Below, piece after piece: positions 55,086 to 64,000 of a stretch of 64,000 bases of DNA. The translations under genes were made by a program, and so were the position numbers. Positions within the stretch are counted from its first letter, which is position 1; each line of letters begins with the position of its first letter. The stretch covers positions 1-64,000 of the forward strand of contig NZ_MBLO01000248.1 in the NCBI RefSeq assembly GCF_001854805.1. Reading direction: 5' to 3'. The DNA is from Pseudofrankia coriaricola (lineage in GTDB: Bacteria; Actinomycetota; Actinomycetes; Frankiales; Frankiaceae). The notes under the pieces are model-generated. The model had not been told where the DNA came from. It ran no database searches and saw only the letters and a program-made list of their open reading frames with translations.

Positions 55086-55976
55086 GTGCGCGTACTCGTG
55101 ATCGGTTCTGGTGGCCAGGTCGGCTCCGACCTGTGCCGGCTGCTTGCCGCTGATCCCCGGCTGCCGGCCTCCGCTGGGCTGACCCGGGCGGAGTGTGACA
55201 TCACCGACCCGGCCAGGGTCCGGGCGGTAATCCGCGACCAGGCCAGACCGGCGAAGATCCAGGGCGGGCTCACCGTCGTGAACACCGCAGCCTGGACCGA
55301 CGTCGACGGCGCGGAGACCGACGAGGCGGGTGCCTACGCCGCCAACGCCGCCGGGCCCGCGCACCTGGCCGCCGCCTGCGCGGACGCCGACGCGACGCTC
55401 ATCCACCTCTCTACCGACTACGTCTTCGACGGCACGGCCGACAAGCCGTACGAGGTGGACGACCAGACCAGCCCGGTCTCCGCCTACGGGCGGACCAAGC
55501 TGGCCGGCGAGCAGGCCGTGCTCGCGCTGTGCCCGTCGGCATACGTGATCCGTACGGCCTGGGTATACGGCGCGGTAGGGAAGAACTTCGTCAAGGCGAT
55601 GGCGCGGCTAGCCCGTGAGCGCGACTGCCTCACGGTCGTGGACGACCAGCGCGGCTCACCCACCTGGTCAGCCGACCTCGCCGCCGGGATCGTCGAGCTG
55701 GCGCTCTCCGGCGCCTCACCCGGGCTCTACCACTACACGAGTGCCGGCGACACCACCTGGTTCCACTTCGCGCAGGCGATCATGGAGGAGCTCGGCCCCG
55801 ACGCGGTCAAGGTCGCCCCGACGACCACAGCGGCGTTCCCGCGCCCCGCGCCCCGGCCCGCCTACTCGGTACTGTCCGCCCGCCGCTGGACCGACGCCGG
55901 CCTCACCCCGCCCCGCCCCTGGCGCGACGCGCTTCACGCCGCCTTCGCCGCCCATCCGCGGGAGCTGCGCGGCTGA
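55086..55976 (+). CDS. rmlD: dTDP-4-dehydrorhamnose reductase
   Basis: A 296-residue SDR-type enzyme that completes dTDP-L-rhamnose synthesis. The N-terminal nucleotide motif is GSGGQVGSDL, followed by CDITDP, NTAAWTDVDGAE, STDYVFDG and the catalytic YGRTKLAGEQ (Tyr-x3-Lys). RTAWVYG and VVDDQRGSPTW complete the family signature. The product feeds the rhamnosyltransferases, in particular the WbbL homologue at 882, which in M. tuberculosis is the adjacent gene. It starts with GTG and is followed after 160 bases by metG. Confidence 0.95.
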   Translation: MRVLVIGSGGQVGSDLCRLLAADPRLPASAGLTRAECDITDPARVRAVIRDQARPAKIQGGLTVVNTAAWTDVDGAETDEAGAYAANAAGPAHLAAACADADATLIHLSTDYVFDGTADKPYEVDDQTSPVSAYGRTKLAGEQAVLALCPSAYVIRTAWVYGAVGKNFVKAMARLARERDCLTVVDDQRGSPTWSADLAAGIVELALSGASPGLYHYTSAGDTTWFHFAQAIMEELGPDAVKVAPTTTAAFPRPAPRPAYSVLSARRWTDAGLTPPRPWRDALHAAFAAHPRELRG

Positions 55977-56136
55977 CCACAATGCCTGGGAGCCGGCGGT
56001 TCTTCTTGATTAAGCCAGGCGAGGGGTCCCCGCCGATCCGCCTACCGGCGCCGACCGAGCAGCAGGTATGGAATTCGTCGATGCGACGCATTGGGGGATC
56101 GGTGGGGTAGCTGTGCCCCGGGGGTAACGTGAAGCC

Positions 56137-57843
56137 GTGACCGCGCAGATCAGCCCGTCTCCACCACCGGGGGCCAACCCCGGGCCTGAGGGCCGTCCCA
56201 CCCTGGTGGCGGTCGCCTGGCCCTACGCCAACGGCGCACCGCACCTGGGGCATATCGCCGGCGCCTACCTGCCGGCCGATATCTTCGCGCGGTTCCAGCG
56301 GATGGTGGGCAACCGCGTGCTGATGGTGTCCGGGTCGGATACCCACGGCACGCCGATCACGGTGCGCGCCGAGGAGGAGGGCATCACTCCTCAGGAGGTC
56401 GTCGACCGCTATCACCCGGTGTTCCTGGATATCTGGGAGCGGCTCGGCATCTCCTTCGACCTGTTCACCTCCACCCGGACGGACAACCACACCCGAGTCA
56501 CCCAGGATGTGTTCACCCGGCTGCGCGACGCCGGCTACATCTCCATCCAGGAGACGACGCAGTTCTACGACCCCCAGGCACAGCGGTTCCTGCCCGACCG
56601 TTATGTGCTGGGCACCTGCCCGTACTGCGCGTACCCGAGCGCGCGCGGCGACCAGTGCGAGAACTGCGGCCGCACCCTCGACCCGGACCAGCTCATCGAC
56701 CCGCGCAGCAAGATGACCGGCGCGGTGCCCGAGCAGCGCCGGACGTCGCACTTCTTCCTGCGGCTGTCGGCGCTGTCCGACGAGCTGCTGGCGTGGCTGC
56801 AGAGCCGGCAGGGCTGGCGCCGGCACGTGATCAACTGGTCGGTCCAGTTCGTCAAGGACGGCCTGCACGACCGGGCGATCACTCGCGACCTCGACTGGGG
56901 TGTGCCGCTGCCGACCGACGAGCTCGGGCCGGGCAAGCGGATCTACGTCTGGTTCGAGGCGGTCATCGGCTACCTGTCGGCGAGCAAGGAGTGGGCGGCG
57001 ACGATCGCCGGCGACCCGGAGGCGTGGCGCGCCTGGTGGGAGAACCCGGACGCGGCGGCGTACTACTTCGTCGGCAAGGACAACATCCCGTTCCACACTG
57101 TGATCTGGCCGGCGATGCTGCTTGGCTACGGCGGCCTGAACCTGCCGACCGACGTACCAGCGAATCAGTACGTCACCTTCGGCGGGGCGAAGGCGTCGAA
57201 GTCGGCCGGGATCGGGCGGACGGTCCCGGACTACCTCGACGTCCTCCAGCCGGATGCGCTGCGGTACGCGGTCTCGACCGTGCTGCCCGAGCAGAACGAC
57301 ACCGAGGTCTCCGACGCGGACATCATCCGCCGGGTCAACGACGAACTGATCGCCAACTGGGGCAACCTCGTCAACCGGGTGATGGCTCAGATCAACAAGT
57401 TCTTCGACGGGGTGCTGCCGGACGTCCCCGCCCCGGCGGAGCTGGGCGGCCAGCACGCCGAGCTGCTGGCGAAGGTCGACGAGGGCCTGGCCCGGGTCGC
57501 CGAGCTGCTGGAGAAGGTCGAGCTGCGGGCCGCGCTGCGGGCCGCGATGGAGATCTCCGGCGAGGTGAACCAGTACCTCTACCGTGAGGAGCCCTGGAAG
57601 ACCATCAAGGTCGACCGGGAGGCCGCCGCGGCCAGCCTCGCCACGTCGGTGCAGGCGATCGCCGGTATCGCCGTCGCGCTCGCTCCCTTCCTGCCGTTCA
57701 GCTCCGAGCGTCTGGCGGCCGTGCTGGGCGTCGATCTGGGTGTCTGGCGGCGCCAGCCGGTCCCGGCCGGCCGCCGCCTTGAGTGGTCGGGCGCCCTGTT
57801 CACCAAGCTGGACCCCAAGGCCCTGGACGTGCCAGCGGCCTGA
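56137..57843 (+). CDS. metG: Methionyl-tRNA synthetase
   Basis: A 568-residue class I synthetase charging tRNA-Met. The HIGH motif appears as PHLGH (35-39). The zinc knuckle uses Cys161, Cys164, Cys174 and Cys177 (CPYC ... CENC). The KMSKS loop reads KASKS (352-356), with Ala in place of Met. VWFEAVIGYL and the KDNIPFHTVIWPAML segment are conserved. The anticodon-binding helical domain fills the C-terminus; no appended tRNA-binding domain is present. The start is a GTG at 56137. The metabolic link to the flanking wall genes is not obvious. A strong palindrome follows 12 bases after the stop. Confidence 0.97.
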   Translation: MTAQISPSPPPGANPGPEGRPTLVAVAWPYANGAPHLGHIAGAYLPADIFARFQRMVGNRVLMVSGSDTHGTPITVRAEEEGITPQEVVDRYHPVFLDIWERLGISFDLFTSTRTDNHTRVTQDVFTRLRDAGYISIQETTQFYDPQAQRFLPDRYVLGTCPYCAYPSARGDQCENCGRTLDPDQLIDPRSKMTGAVPEQRRTSHFFLRLSALSDELLAWLQSRQGWRRHVINWSVQFVKDGLHDRAITRDLDWGVPLPTDELGPGKRIYVWFEAVIGYLSASKEWAATIAGDPEAWRAWWENPDAAAYYFVGKDNIPFHTVIWPAMLLGYGGLNLPTDVPANQYVTFGGAKASKSAGIGRTVPDYLDVLQPDALRYAVSTVLPEQNDTEVSDADIIRRVNDELIANWGNLVNRVMAQINKFFDGVLPDVPAPAELGGQHAELLAKVDEGLARVAELLEKVELRAALRAAMEISGEVNQYLYREEPWKTIKVDREAAAASLATSVQAIAGIAVALAPFLPFSSERLAAVLGVDLGVWRRQPVPAGRRLEWSGALFTKLDPKALDVPAA

Positions 57844-57855
57844 GCTCCCGATTCG

Positions 57856-57901
57856 CGAGAACGGCGTGGCTGCCCCTCGAGGGGCAGCCACGCCGTTCTC
57901 G
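57856..57901. terminator. 46-bp perfect palindrome after metG, probable terminator
   Basis: The arms are 21 bp each (57856-57876 and 57881-57901) around a TCGA centre, which is itself self-complementary. A short T-run (GTTTC) follows. It begins 12 bases after the metG stop and lies before the LCP gene, so it probably ends the rmlD-metG transcript. Confidence 0.85.
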
Positions 57902-58117
57902 TTTCGGGCTGGACGCGTCGCACCCGGGATACCCGGGACGCCCACGGAACCGTCACAATTCCCGACGACCGTCACCCAGGGTCTCCGGTAAAGCCGCCGA
58001 ACGTAGCGATGGCGAGTACGGGCGGCCATGAGCGGGTACGTTGAGCAGCAACATGTGTTCGGAGGGTATCTACCTGCCCGTGTAATCACCCGGGCGGGGG
58101 TGGGAGGTGCTGGCACG

Positions 58118-59692
58118 GTGACCGAAGCACCGCCCAAACCCCCCATAGACGTTTCTCTTGGTCTTCCCCCCGACCTCAACCCACGCGGCCGGCCACCGGC
58201 GCGCCGCGCCGACGCCGCCCGTGGGCGGGCGCGCCGCGCGCTGGTGGTACTGGCCACGACGCTGTCCTGCCTGATCTTCGTCGCCGCCACCGGCGGATAC
58301 ACGGTCTATCGCTACTTCGACGGGCAGATCTCCCGCATCAAGCTCAACCTCGGCGGCGACCGCCCCACGGAGAACGCCGGCGGCGCCGTGAACTTCCTGC
58401 TCGTCGGCTCGGACAGCCGGGCCGGCACGGGCAACCAGTTCGAGAGTGAGGGCGCGGTCGACGGCGAGCGGTCCGACACGACCATGATCGCCAACCTGGC
58501 CCCGGACGGGACGACCACGCTGGTCTCCTTCCCCAGGGACACGCTGGTCGCCATCCCTGGCCACGGCAGGGGCAAGCTGAACTCGGCGATCACGACCGGC
58601 GGCCCGTCGCTGCTGATCAGGACGATCGAGCGGATGACCGGGATACGCATCGACCACTACGTCTCGGTCGACCTCGACGGCTTCCGCCGGATGACGAACG
58701 CGATAGGCGGGGTGACGGTCTGCCTGCGGCAGCTGCCCGACGGCTCGACGGCGAACCTGCGCGACCCGTGGTCGCAGTGGCGCGGGGTGGTCGGCGCCAA
58801 CCATCTCGACGGCGAGCAGGCACTGGCGTTCGTCCGCCAGCGCCATGGGCTACCCAATGGCGACTTTGACCGGATCCACCGCCAGCAACAGTTCATCGGC
58901 GCGGTGTTCGAGAAGGCGACGAGCACCGGCGTACTGGCCAACCCGGCCCGCCTGGAAGGCCTGCTGCAGGCGGCGCTCAGCTCGTTGACCGTCGACGACT
59001 CCACCAAGATCGATGATCTGCAGCGGCTCGCGACCAGGCTGCGCGGCCTGAGCGCCGACCAGATCCGCTTCGAGACGATCCCGGTCCGGCCGCCGACGCC
59101 GGCGGAGGGCGCGAACGCCCTCGGCGAACTACCGGTGTACGGGTCGGTGCAGATCTACGACCAGAGCGCCCTGGCCGCCTTCCTCGCCCCGTTGCGCGGC
59201 GACCGAGCCCAGGGCGGCTCCCCCACCGCGACCGCCGGCCCCGGCGGCGCCCCCGCGGGGCCCGTCTCGCCGCGCTCCGGCGTGCGGGTGAACGTGTACA
59301 ACGGCACCGGCGTCGCGGGGACGGGCGAGACGACGGCGACCTCGCTGGCCCGCGCCGGCTTCGAGACCAGCGCCGCGCGCACCTGGACCGGCGGGTCCCT
59401 GGCCGCGAGCGAGATCCGGTACGCGCCGGGGCGGGAGGCGGACGCGCGGGCGGTCGCCGCGGTCGTCCCCGGAGCACGCCTGGCCGTGGACTCGGCGCTG
59501 CGCGCCGGGACCGTCACGCTGATCCTCGGCACCGGTTTCACCGGCCTCGACCGCGCGGCCATCGTCGCGAACGCGGGTTCCGGGGCGTCATCCACGGCGC
59601 CGGGCGCCGCTGGCGCGGGCGGCACCGGCTCCCCGGCGCCGGCCGCCCCGCCGCGGACAGCCTCCGACCTCACCACGAGCTGCACGTACTGA
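58118..59692 (+). CDS. LytR-CpsA-Psr (LCP) family protein
   Basis: A 524-residue membrane protein with one N-terminal helix (LVVLATTLSCLIFVAATGGY). The external LCP domain has FLLVGSDSR, RSDTTMIANL, SFPRDTLV, DGFRRMTNAIGGV and FVRQRHG, including the Asp and Arg residues that bind pyrophosphate. The C-terminal part (about 390-480) is a LytR_C domain (VRVNVYNGTGVAGTG). LCP enzymes transfer lipid-linked polymers to peptidoglycan. GTG at 58118 is chosen because GGGAGGTG is upstream; ATG at 58028 is possible. The last residues are Ala/Pro-rich, ending TTSCTY. Confidence 0.93.
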   Translation: MTEAPPKPPIDVSLGLPPDLNPRGRPPARRADAARGRARRALVVLATTLSCLIFVAATGGYTVYRYFDGQISRIKLNLGGDRPTENAGGAVNFLLVGSDSRAGTGNQFESEGAVDGERSDTTMIANLAPDGTTTLVSFPRDTLVAIPGHGRGKLNSAITTGGPSLLIRTIERMTGIRIDHYVSVDLDGFRRMTNAIGGVTVCLRQLPDGSTANLRDPWSQWRGVVGANHLDGEQALAFVRQRHGLPNGDFDRIHRQQQFIGAVFEKATSTGVLANPARLEGLLQAALSSLTVDDSTKIDDLQRLATRLRGLSADQIRFETIPVRPPTPAEGANALGELPVYGSVQIYDQSALAAFLAPLRGDRAQGGSPTATAGPGGAPAGPVSPRSGVRVNVYNGTGVAGTGETTATSLARAGFETSAARTWTGGSLAASEIRYAPGREADARAVAAVVPGARLAVDSALRAGTVTLILGTGFTGLDRAAIVANAGSGASSTAPGAAGAGGTGSPAPAAPPRTASDLTTSCTY

Positions 59693-60413
59693 CCCCCGCC
59701 GGCGGGGCCGCGGCCGCGAGGGGGTTGGGGCGCCGTCGCCAGGCCGAGGCGCCTCGGCCTGGCTTGCAGCGCCGACGCTCGCCATCCCGGTGTCCGCCAT
59801 CCCGGTGTCCGGCCTCGAGCGGCCCCGCTTTGTCAGCGCCTCCGCGCGGTGGCCCTCCGGAGGCCGCTCGCGGCCGTTACCACCGCCACGAGACCAGGTA
59901 GACGCCACAGAAACACCAAAGGAACAACAGACTCGGCAGCCAGCCAGTGGACACCAACGGGAGCCAGAGCGCGCTCCCACCAGCCATGGGCCAGCGCAAG
60001 GCCGCCCGTACGAGTCTGTGATGGACCTCACGACGAGTCAGCCCGGCCACACTCGGCACCCGCCCGGCCGACCTGCGCACCAGCGCGCCACGGCGCGATA
60101 CCGCCTGCGCCCCGGCGCCGAAGCACCAATGTTGTCGCGGTGTGTAGCAACAACGTCACATCTGTCCGTTGTCTTTCTGCTCGCACGGCCGGACGGCAAC
60201 GCCCAAGCGGAGCGACGCGTCCTAACTCGGGACAACGACACTGGTCTGGGGTCGCTCCGCCCACGGCGCGCCGGAGCGATGGCCGCCCCGCGCATGGGGG
60301 ACGCGGGCAGCCCGCGGACATGTCCCGTCGGCCCAGCCGACGGGGCCGTCCCAGCCATCTGGTCTGTCCGGTCTGTCTGGTTGTCCGACCCGCCAAGGAG
60401 GGCCGCACCGCCG
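59693..60413. other. Intergenic region between the two LCP genes
   Basis: About 720 bases. CCATCCCGGTGTCCG occurs twice in tandem near 59783-59812. GTTGTCG-N-GGTGTG and nearby CAACAAC near 60130 form a loose dyad. A frame runs through to the second LCP gene but its translation is not protein-like. No other gene or RNA was recognised. Confidence 0.4.
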
Positions 60414-61958
60414 GTGAGCCACGCAATCCTGCCGCGCCCGGCCCTGCCGCCGGAGCTCGACCCCCGGGCCCCCCGCCGCCGCCGCTCCTCCCTGCGGCGG
60501 CTCTCCCTGGTCAGCTGCTCGTTGCTGTCGACCCTCGTGCTCGCGCTGAGCGGGGTCGGCTGGTTCCTCTATAACCAGTTCGACAGCAACATCACCCGCA
60601 ACAGCGGCTGGAACGTCGGCGGGAACAGGCCCGCGGAGGTGCCGGGCAGCCTCAACATCCTGCTGCTCGGCGACGACAGCCGCGATGGCACGGGCAACGA
60701 GTACGGCGGCGAGGCCGTCGAGGGTAACCGGTCGGACACGACGATCATTGCCCACTTCGACAAGGACGGCACCGCGACGCTGCTGTCGTTCCCCCGTGAC
60801 GAGCTGATCAAAGTGGTCGTCCCGGCATCCGCGGCGAAGGAGGTGCCGCGGGACGGCAAGGACAAGCTCACCAACGTCATGACCTACGGCGGCGTGCCCG
60901 GCCTGATCACCACCCTCGAGGCGCTGACGGACCTGCACATCGACCACACCGTCAAAATCGACCTGGCCGGCTTCAAGCAGATAACGGATGCGATCGGTGG
61001 TGTTACTGTCTGTGTCACGCGGATGCCTAACGGCAGCACCACCAATCTGAATGACAACTATTCGCAGTGGCACGGCCAGCTGGGGGAGAACCACCTGAAC
61101 GGGGATCAGGCGTTGGCCTTCGTGCGGACCAGGCACGCCCTCGGTGACGAGCGGCTGCGGATCCTGCGGCAGCAGCAGTTCCTGTCCAAGCTGCTGACAC
61201 AGGCGACCAGCACCGGCGTGCTCACCAACCCGGCGAAGATCACCTCGCTGCTCGGCGCCGTGGGTGGCGCGATCGAGATGGACTCGAGCCTCGACCAGAC
61301 AGAGCTGATCAAACTCGCCGACCGGGTCAGCAAGCTCGGCTCCGGCAAGGTCAAGTTCGTCACCGTGCCGACCCACATCCCGGTCGACGGCGAGGGCGGC
61401 GCTACCGGCGGCAACGGCACGGTCAGCTACCACGGCGCCGTTCTGTTCATCAACACCGAAGAGTTCGAGCAGATCCTCGCACCGCTGCGCCCCGCGTCGC
61501 CGCAGGACGCGGCGGTCGCCAGTGCCGCGCCCGTGGCGCCCGCCCAGGTCGTCGTCGCCTCGATCGCCAACGCGTCGGGCCGCCAGGGGCTCGCCGCCGC
61601 CACGGCGGCCGACCTGCGCAAGCTCGGGTTCGGCGGCTTCATGGCCGCCAAGACGGCCACGGCCGACCAGAGCGCGACCGAGGTCCACTACGCGCCGGGC
61701 CAGGAGAGTGCCGCCAAGACCCTCGTCGCCCGCATCCCGGGCGCGCGGGCGGTGGCCGATGCCACGCTCACCGGCAGCGGCCTCGAGCTCGTGCTCGGCT
61801 CGTCGTTCACCGGTGTCACGGGCGCCGCCGGGCCGACGGCCGCCAGCGCCGCTACCGGCGCGGCTCCCGCGGCCGGCGCGGCGGGGACGGCCGCGCCGAC
61901 GACCACCGCGCCGCTGGGGTCCGGAGGCATCCCGGCCGACACGTCGTGCACGCCGTGA
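60414..61958 (+). CDS. LytR-CpsA-Psr (LCP) family protein
   Basis: A 514-residue paralogue of the protein at 58118. An Arg-rich cytoplasmic start (RAPRRRRSSLRRLS) is followed by one helix (CSLLSTLVLALSGVGWFL). The LCP domain shows ILLLGDDSRDGTG, RSDTTIIAHF, SFPRDELIKV, FKQITDAIGGVTVC and FVRTRHALGDERLRI. The LytR_C domain follows (VVASIANASGRQGLA). The tail ends DTSCTP, similar to the first protein's end. GTG at 60414 is chosen because AAGGAGGG lies upstream. It probably ligates wall polymers, with a partly overlapping role. Confidence 0.93.
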   Translation: MSHAILPRPALPPELDPRAPRRRRSSLRRLSLVSCSLLSTLVLALSGVGWFLYNQFDSNITRNSGWNVGGNRPAEVPGSLNILLLGDDSRDGTGNEYGGEAVEGNRSDTTIIAHFDKDGTATLLSFPRDELIKVVVPASAAKEVPRDGKDKLTNVMTYGGVPGLITTLEALTDLHIDHTVKIDLAGFKQITDAIGGVTVCVTRMPNGSTTNLNDNYSQWHGQLGENHLNGDQALAFVRTRHALGDERLRILRQQQFLSKLLTQATSTGVLTNPAKITSLLGAVGGAIEMDSSLDQTELIKLADRVSKLGSGKVKFVTVPTHIPVDGEGGATGGNGTVSYHGAVLFINTEEFEQILAPLRPASPQDAAVASAAPVAPAQVVVASIANASGRQGLAAATAADLRKLGFGGFMAAKTATADQSATEVHYAPGQESAAKTLVARIPGARAVADATLTGSGLELVLGSSFTGVTGAAGPTAASAATGAAPAAGAAGTAAPTTTAPLGSGGIPADTSCTP

Positions 61959-62887
61959 CGAACGGCGCGCCGCGACTCACCACGGTCGAGGAGCTGCTCG
62001 GCCCGCCGGGGCCGGGCGGCGCGGGCGGCGCGGCGCCGTTCCCGGGGGTGGCTGCGGCGCTGGCGGCCCGGCTGCGCGCCGACGGGGCGAGCCCGATGGT
62101 CACGTTCTATGACGACGCCACCGGCGAGCGGGTCGAACTGTCGGGGGTGACCCTCGACAACTGGGTGGCCAAGACGGCGAACCTGCTCGTCGACACCCTC
62201 GGCCTCGGCCCGGGCGACCGAGTCGGCGTGGACCTGCCGGCCCACTGGCTCGCCGTCGTCATCCTGCTGGCCGCCTGGTCGGCCGGTCTCGAAGTGCTCG
62301 TCGCCCCCAGCTCCGAGGACCGGGCGGACGGGGGCGACGAGGCGGACGGGCCTGACGACGACGAGCCGGCCGGCGACGTCCAGGCGGTCTTCGTCGCCGA
62401 GAGCCGGATCGACGCGGCGCTGGCGCTCGGCGCCGACGAGGTCGTCGCGCTGTCGCTGCGCCCGTTCGGCGCCCGGATGGCCCACCCGGTGGCCGGGGTG
62501 CTCGACTTCGCCGCGGAGGTGCCCGCGCACGGCGACCGGTTCGCCGCGCCCGCGCCGCCCGCCGCGCAGACCTCCCTGCTCGCCCGCGCCGCCGGCGCCG
62601 CCGAGGCGGCCGGCCTCGGCCCCGGCGACCGGCTGCTGTCCACCGCCGGGCCTGGCGGCGCCGAAGGCCTGCTGGCCACGGTGCTCGCGCCGCTGGTGAC
62701 CGGCGCGTCGGTGGTCGTGTGCCGCCACCTCGACACTCACCTCGACGACGGTGCGCTCGCCCGCCGGATCGCGGCGGAACGGGTGACGGCTGTCTGCGGC
62801 ACGAGCCGCCCGCTGCCCGCGGGTGTGCGTCGGCTGTTCCTCGCGGACGCCGCGGCGGTCCAGGGGCACGTGCCGGAAGCGGGCTGA
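61955..62887 (+). CDS. TIGR03089 family protein
   Basis: A 310-residue protein of an actinobacteria-specific, single-copy family distantly related to AMP-binding enzymes. It has TFYDDATGERVELSGVTLDN followed by TANLLVDTLGLGPGDRVGV and WLAVVILLAAWSAGLEV, the usual family pattern, and GAEGLLATVLAPL later. It lacks the adenylation motifs, so it is probably not a ligase. The start GTG at 61955 overlaps the LCP stop as GTGA, which suggests co-translation. M. tuberculosis Rv3268, next to its LCP gene Rv3267, is the counterpart. Function unknown. Confidence 0.9.
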   Translation: MTNGAPRLTTVEELLGPPGPGGAGGAAPFPGVAAALAARLRADGASPMVTFYDDATGERVELSGVTLDNWVAKTANLLVDTLGLGPGDRVGVDLPAHWLAVVILLAAWSAGLEVLVAPSSEDRADGGDEADGPDDDEPAGDVQAVFVAESRIDAALALGADEVVALSLRPFGARMAHPVAGVLDFAAEVPAHGDRFAAPAPPAAQTSLLARAAGAAEAAGLGPGDRLLSTAGPGGAEGLLATVLAPLVTGASVVVCRHLDTHLDDGALARRIAAERVTAVCGTSRPLPAGVRRLFLADAAAVQGHVPEAG

Positions 62888-63327
62888 GCGACGGCCCGGG
62901 AAGGTGGGCGGGCACTCCCGAGTGGGTATTTCACAGCGTGACCGCCGGCCCGCCTCCGCGCCCGGATCATCCCGTTTCGGGCGGCGAGGTTCGTCCTGGG
63001 CGAATGATTCCGTAACACGGGGTTACTACCAGCGGACAGGATGACGGACGGCGCAAACCAGTCCGGCCAGGCCCGGCGGCTCCGGCTACCGTCGACGGAC
63101 GGACGGGTGCACCTGCCGGATTGACGACGATCCGGAACTGTCCGGCATGACTGGCGGACAGGCCCGCGGCGGGCCCGCCTGGTCCCGGGAGGCGGGCCTG
63201 GCGGCGCGGCAGCTCGGCGGCCCGGCGGCCGGCACGGCGGCACCACGGCCCGGGGCGGTTGACGGGCGAGCCGAGCGGGCCCGCCAGGCGCGGCGGGCAC
63301 GTCGATGACACAGAGAGGCAGCGAACC
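62888..63327. other. Intergenic region upstream of the UDP-sugar dehydrogenase
   Basis: About 440 bases. GTAACACGGGGTTAC near 63013 is a short dyad that may be an operator. GAGAGG lies before the dehydrogenase GTG. No gene is supported. Confidence 0.4.
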
Positions 63328-64000
63328 GTGAGCAGGTCCAGGGTGGGCAGGTCGAGCACATCCGAGCGGCCCACGACGCCGCCTGGGGATCCTGCCGGCG
63401 CGGCAGGCGAGACCGGGCCACGGATCGCCGTTCTCGGCACCGGCTACCTCGGCGCGACACACGCCGTGTGCATGGCCGAGCTCGGCTTCACCGTGATCGG
63501 CTACGACGTCGACGCGACGAAGGTGGCCCGGCTGTCGGTTGGTGAGGTGCCGTTCTTCGAGCCCGGTCTCGAGGAGCTGCTGCGCAAGAACCTCGAGTCG
63601 GGGCGCCTGTCGTTCACCGCCGAGATCGATGACGTCGCGACCTGGGCCGACGTGCACTTCATCTGCGTCGGCACCCCGCAGCGCCCCAGCGACGGCGGCG
63701 CCGACCTCACCTACGTCGACGGGGTCGTGGACACGCTGATCGACACGGGTCTCGCGCCCGGTGCGCTGGTCGTCGGCAAGTCGACCGTGCCAACGGGCAC
63801 GGCGGCGGCGCTGGCGGCCAGGATCCACGCCGCCGCGCCCGACGTCGAGCTCGCCTGGAACCCGGAGTTCCTGCGGGAGGGCTTCGCCGTCAACGACACG
63901 CTGCGCCCCGACCGGCTGGTTTTCGGTGTCATGCCGGATGGCGCCGCCGAGGCCCGTCTGCGTGCGGTGTACGCGCAGACGATCGAGGCGGGCACCCCGG
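63328..64000 (+). CDS. UDP-glucose/GDP-mannose dehydrogenase family protein, 3' end outside window
   Basis: The visible 224 residues start at GTG 63328 after GAGAGGCAGC. After about 35 low-complexity residues the NAD-binding motif is IAVLGTGYLGATHAV, then GYDVDATKV, PFFEPGLEELL, FICVGTPQ, VGKSTVPTGTA and AWNPEFLREGFAV, all conserved in UDP-glucose 6-dehydrogenases. The catalytic cysteine lies beyond the window. It would oxidise UDP-glucose to UDP-glucuronate for glycan synthesis; a GDP-mannose dehydrogenase is the alternative. The gene continues past 64000. Confidence 0.92.
   Translation, partial: MSRSRVGRSSTSERPTTPPGDPAGAAGETGPRIAVLGTGYLGATHAVCMAELGFTVIGYDVDATKVARLSVGEVPFFEPGLEELLRKNLESGRLSFTAEIDDVATWADVHFICVGTPQRPSDGGADLTYVDGVVDTLIDTGLAPGALVVGKSTVPTGTAAALAARIHAAAPDVELAWNPEFLREGFAVNDTLRPDRLVFGVMPDGAAEARLRAVYAQTIEAGTP

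Noticed and set aside
55977-56136. A T-box or other riboswitch before metG
   Set aside because: I found no T-box core or comparable conserved element; the 160 bases look like ordinary spacer.

Overview
The window is very GC-rich, has densely packed genes with many GTG starts, and carries actinobacterial families such as a TIGR03089 protein, tandem LytR-CpsA-Psr (LCP) proteins and an ECF42-type sigma factor with its DGPF partner. I infer an actinomycete, most likely a member or relative of Frankia. That placement rests on composition and gene families only.

The two ends match a conserved actinobacterial cell-wall locus. In Mycobacterium tuberculosis, Rv3264c to Rv3268 read manB, wbbL, rmlD, LCP protein, TIGR03089 protein. 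Here manB and wbbL are at 1-1796 on the minus strand. rmlD, metG, two LCP genes, the TIGR03089 gene and a UDP-sugar dehydrogenase are at 55086-64000 on the plus strand. About 53 kb of other DNA separates wbbL from rmlD.

The left part of that interval (2.1-33 kb) is a surface-glycan factory. It holds GT4 and GT2 glycosyltransferases, two SAM methyltransferases, a left-handed beta-helix acetyltransferase, a DUF2142-like membrane protein, a Ser/Thr kinase with a seven-bladed WD40 propeller, a methyltransferase/coiled-coil protein and a large HAD-like protein. A translationally coupled set (22526-31234) encodes the Wzm and Wzt halves of a polysaccharide ABC exporter, a GT2 enzyme, and a GT4 enzyme behind about 970 acidic residues that look disordered. 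The likely scheme is cytoplasmic assembly of a lipid-linked polymer, Wzm/Wzt export, and attachment to the wall by the LCP proteins.

The middle part (33-52 kb) looks accessory. It holds a DHA2 transporter, the DGPF/ECF42 pair, a peroxiredoxin-like gene divergent from a TetR gene with twin palindromic operators, a small unknown protein, a short-chain dehydrogenase, a beta-hydroxyacid-dehydrogenase-like enzyme, two GT-C-like membrane proteins, and two paralogous DHA2 transporters on either side of a TetR gene. A third DUF2142-like protein follows at 52.4-54.4 kb.

The most unusual feature is a 68-69 bp palindromic element present six times: four in tandem at 4674-4946, one inverted at 31382-31450, and one inside the reading frame of the dehydrogenase at 40145-40213. 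Its hairpin stem shows two paired compensatory changes between subtypes, and the copies are bounded by similar GGCC-NN-YAG sequence. It resembles Rickettsia palindromic elements in behaviour, though not in sequence. A second palindrome family and a duplicated block of about 190 bp are also present. I saw no rRNA, tRNA, CRISPR array or intact insertion sequence.
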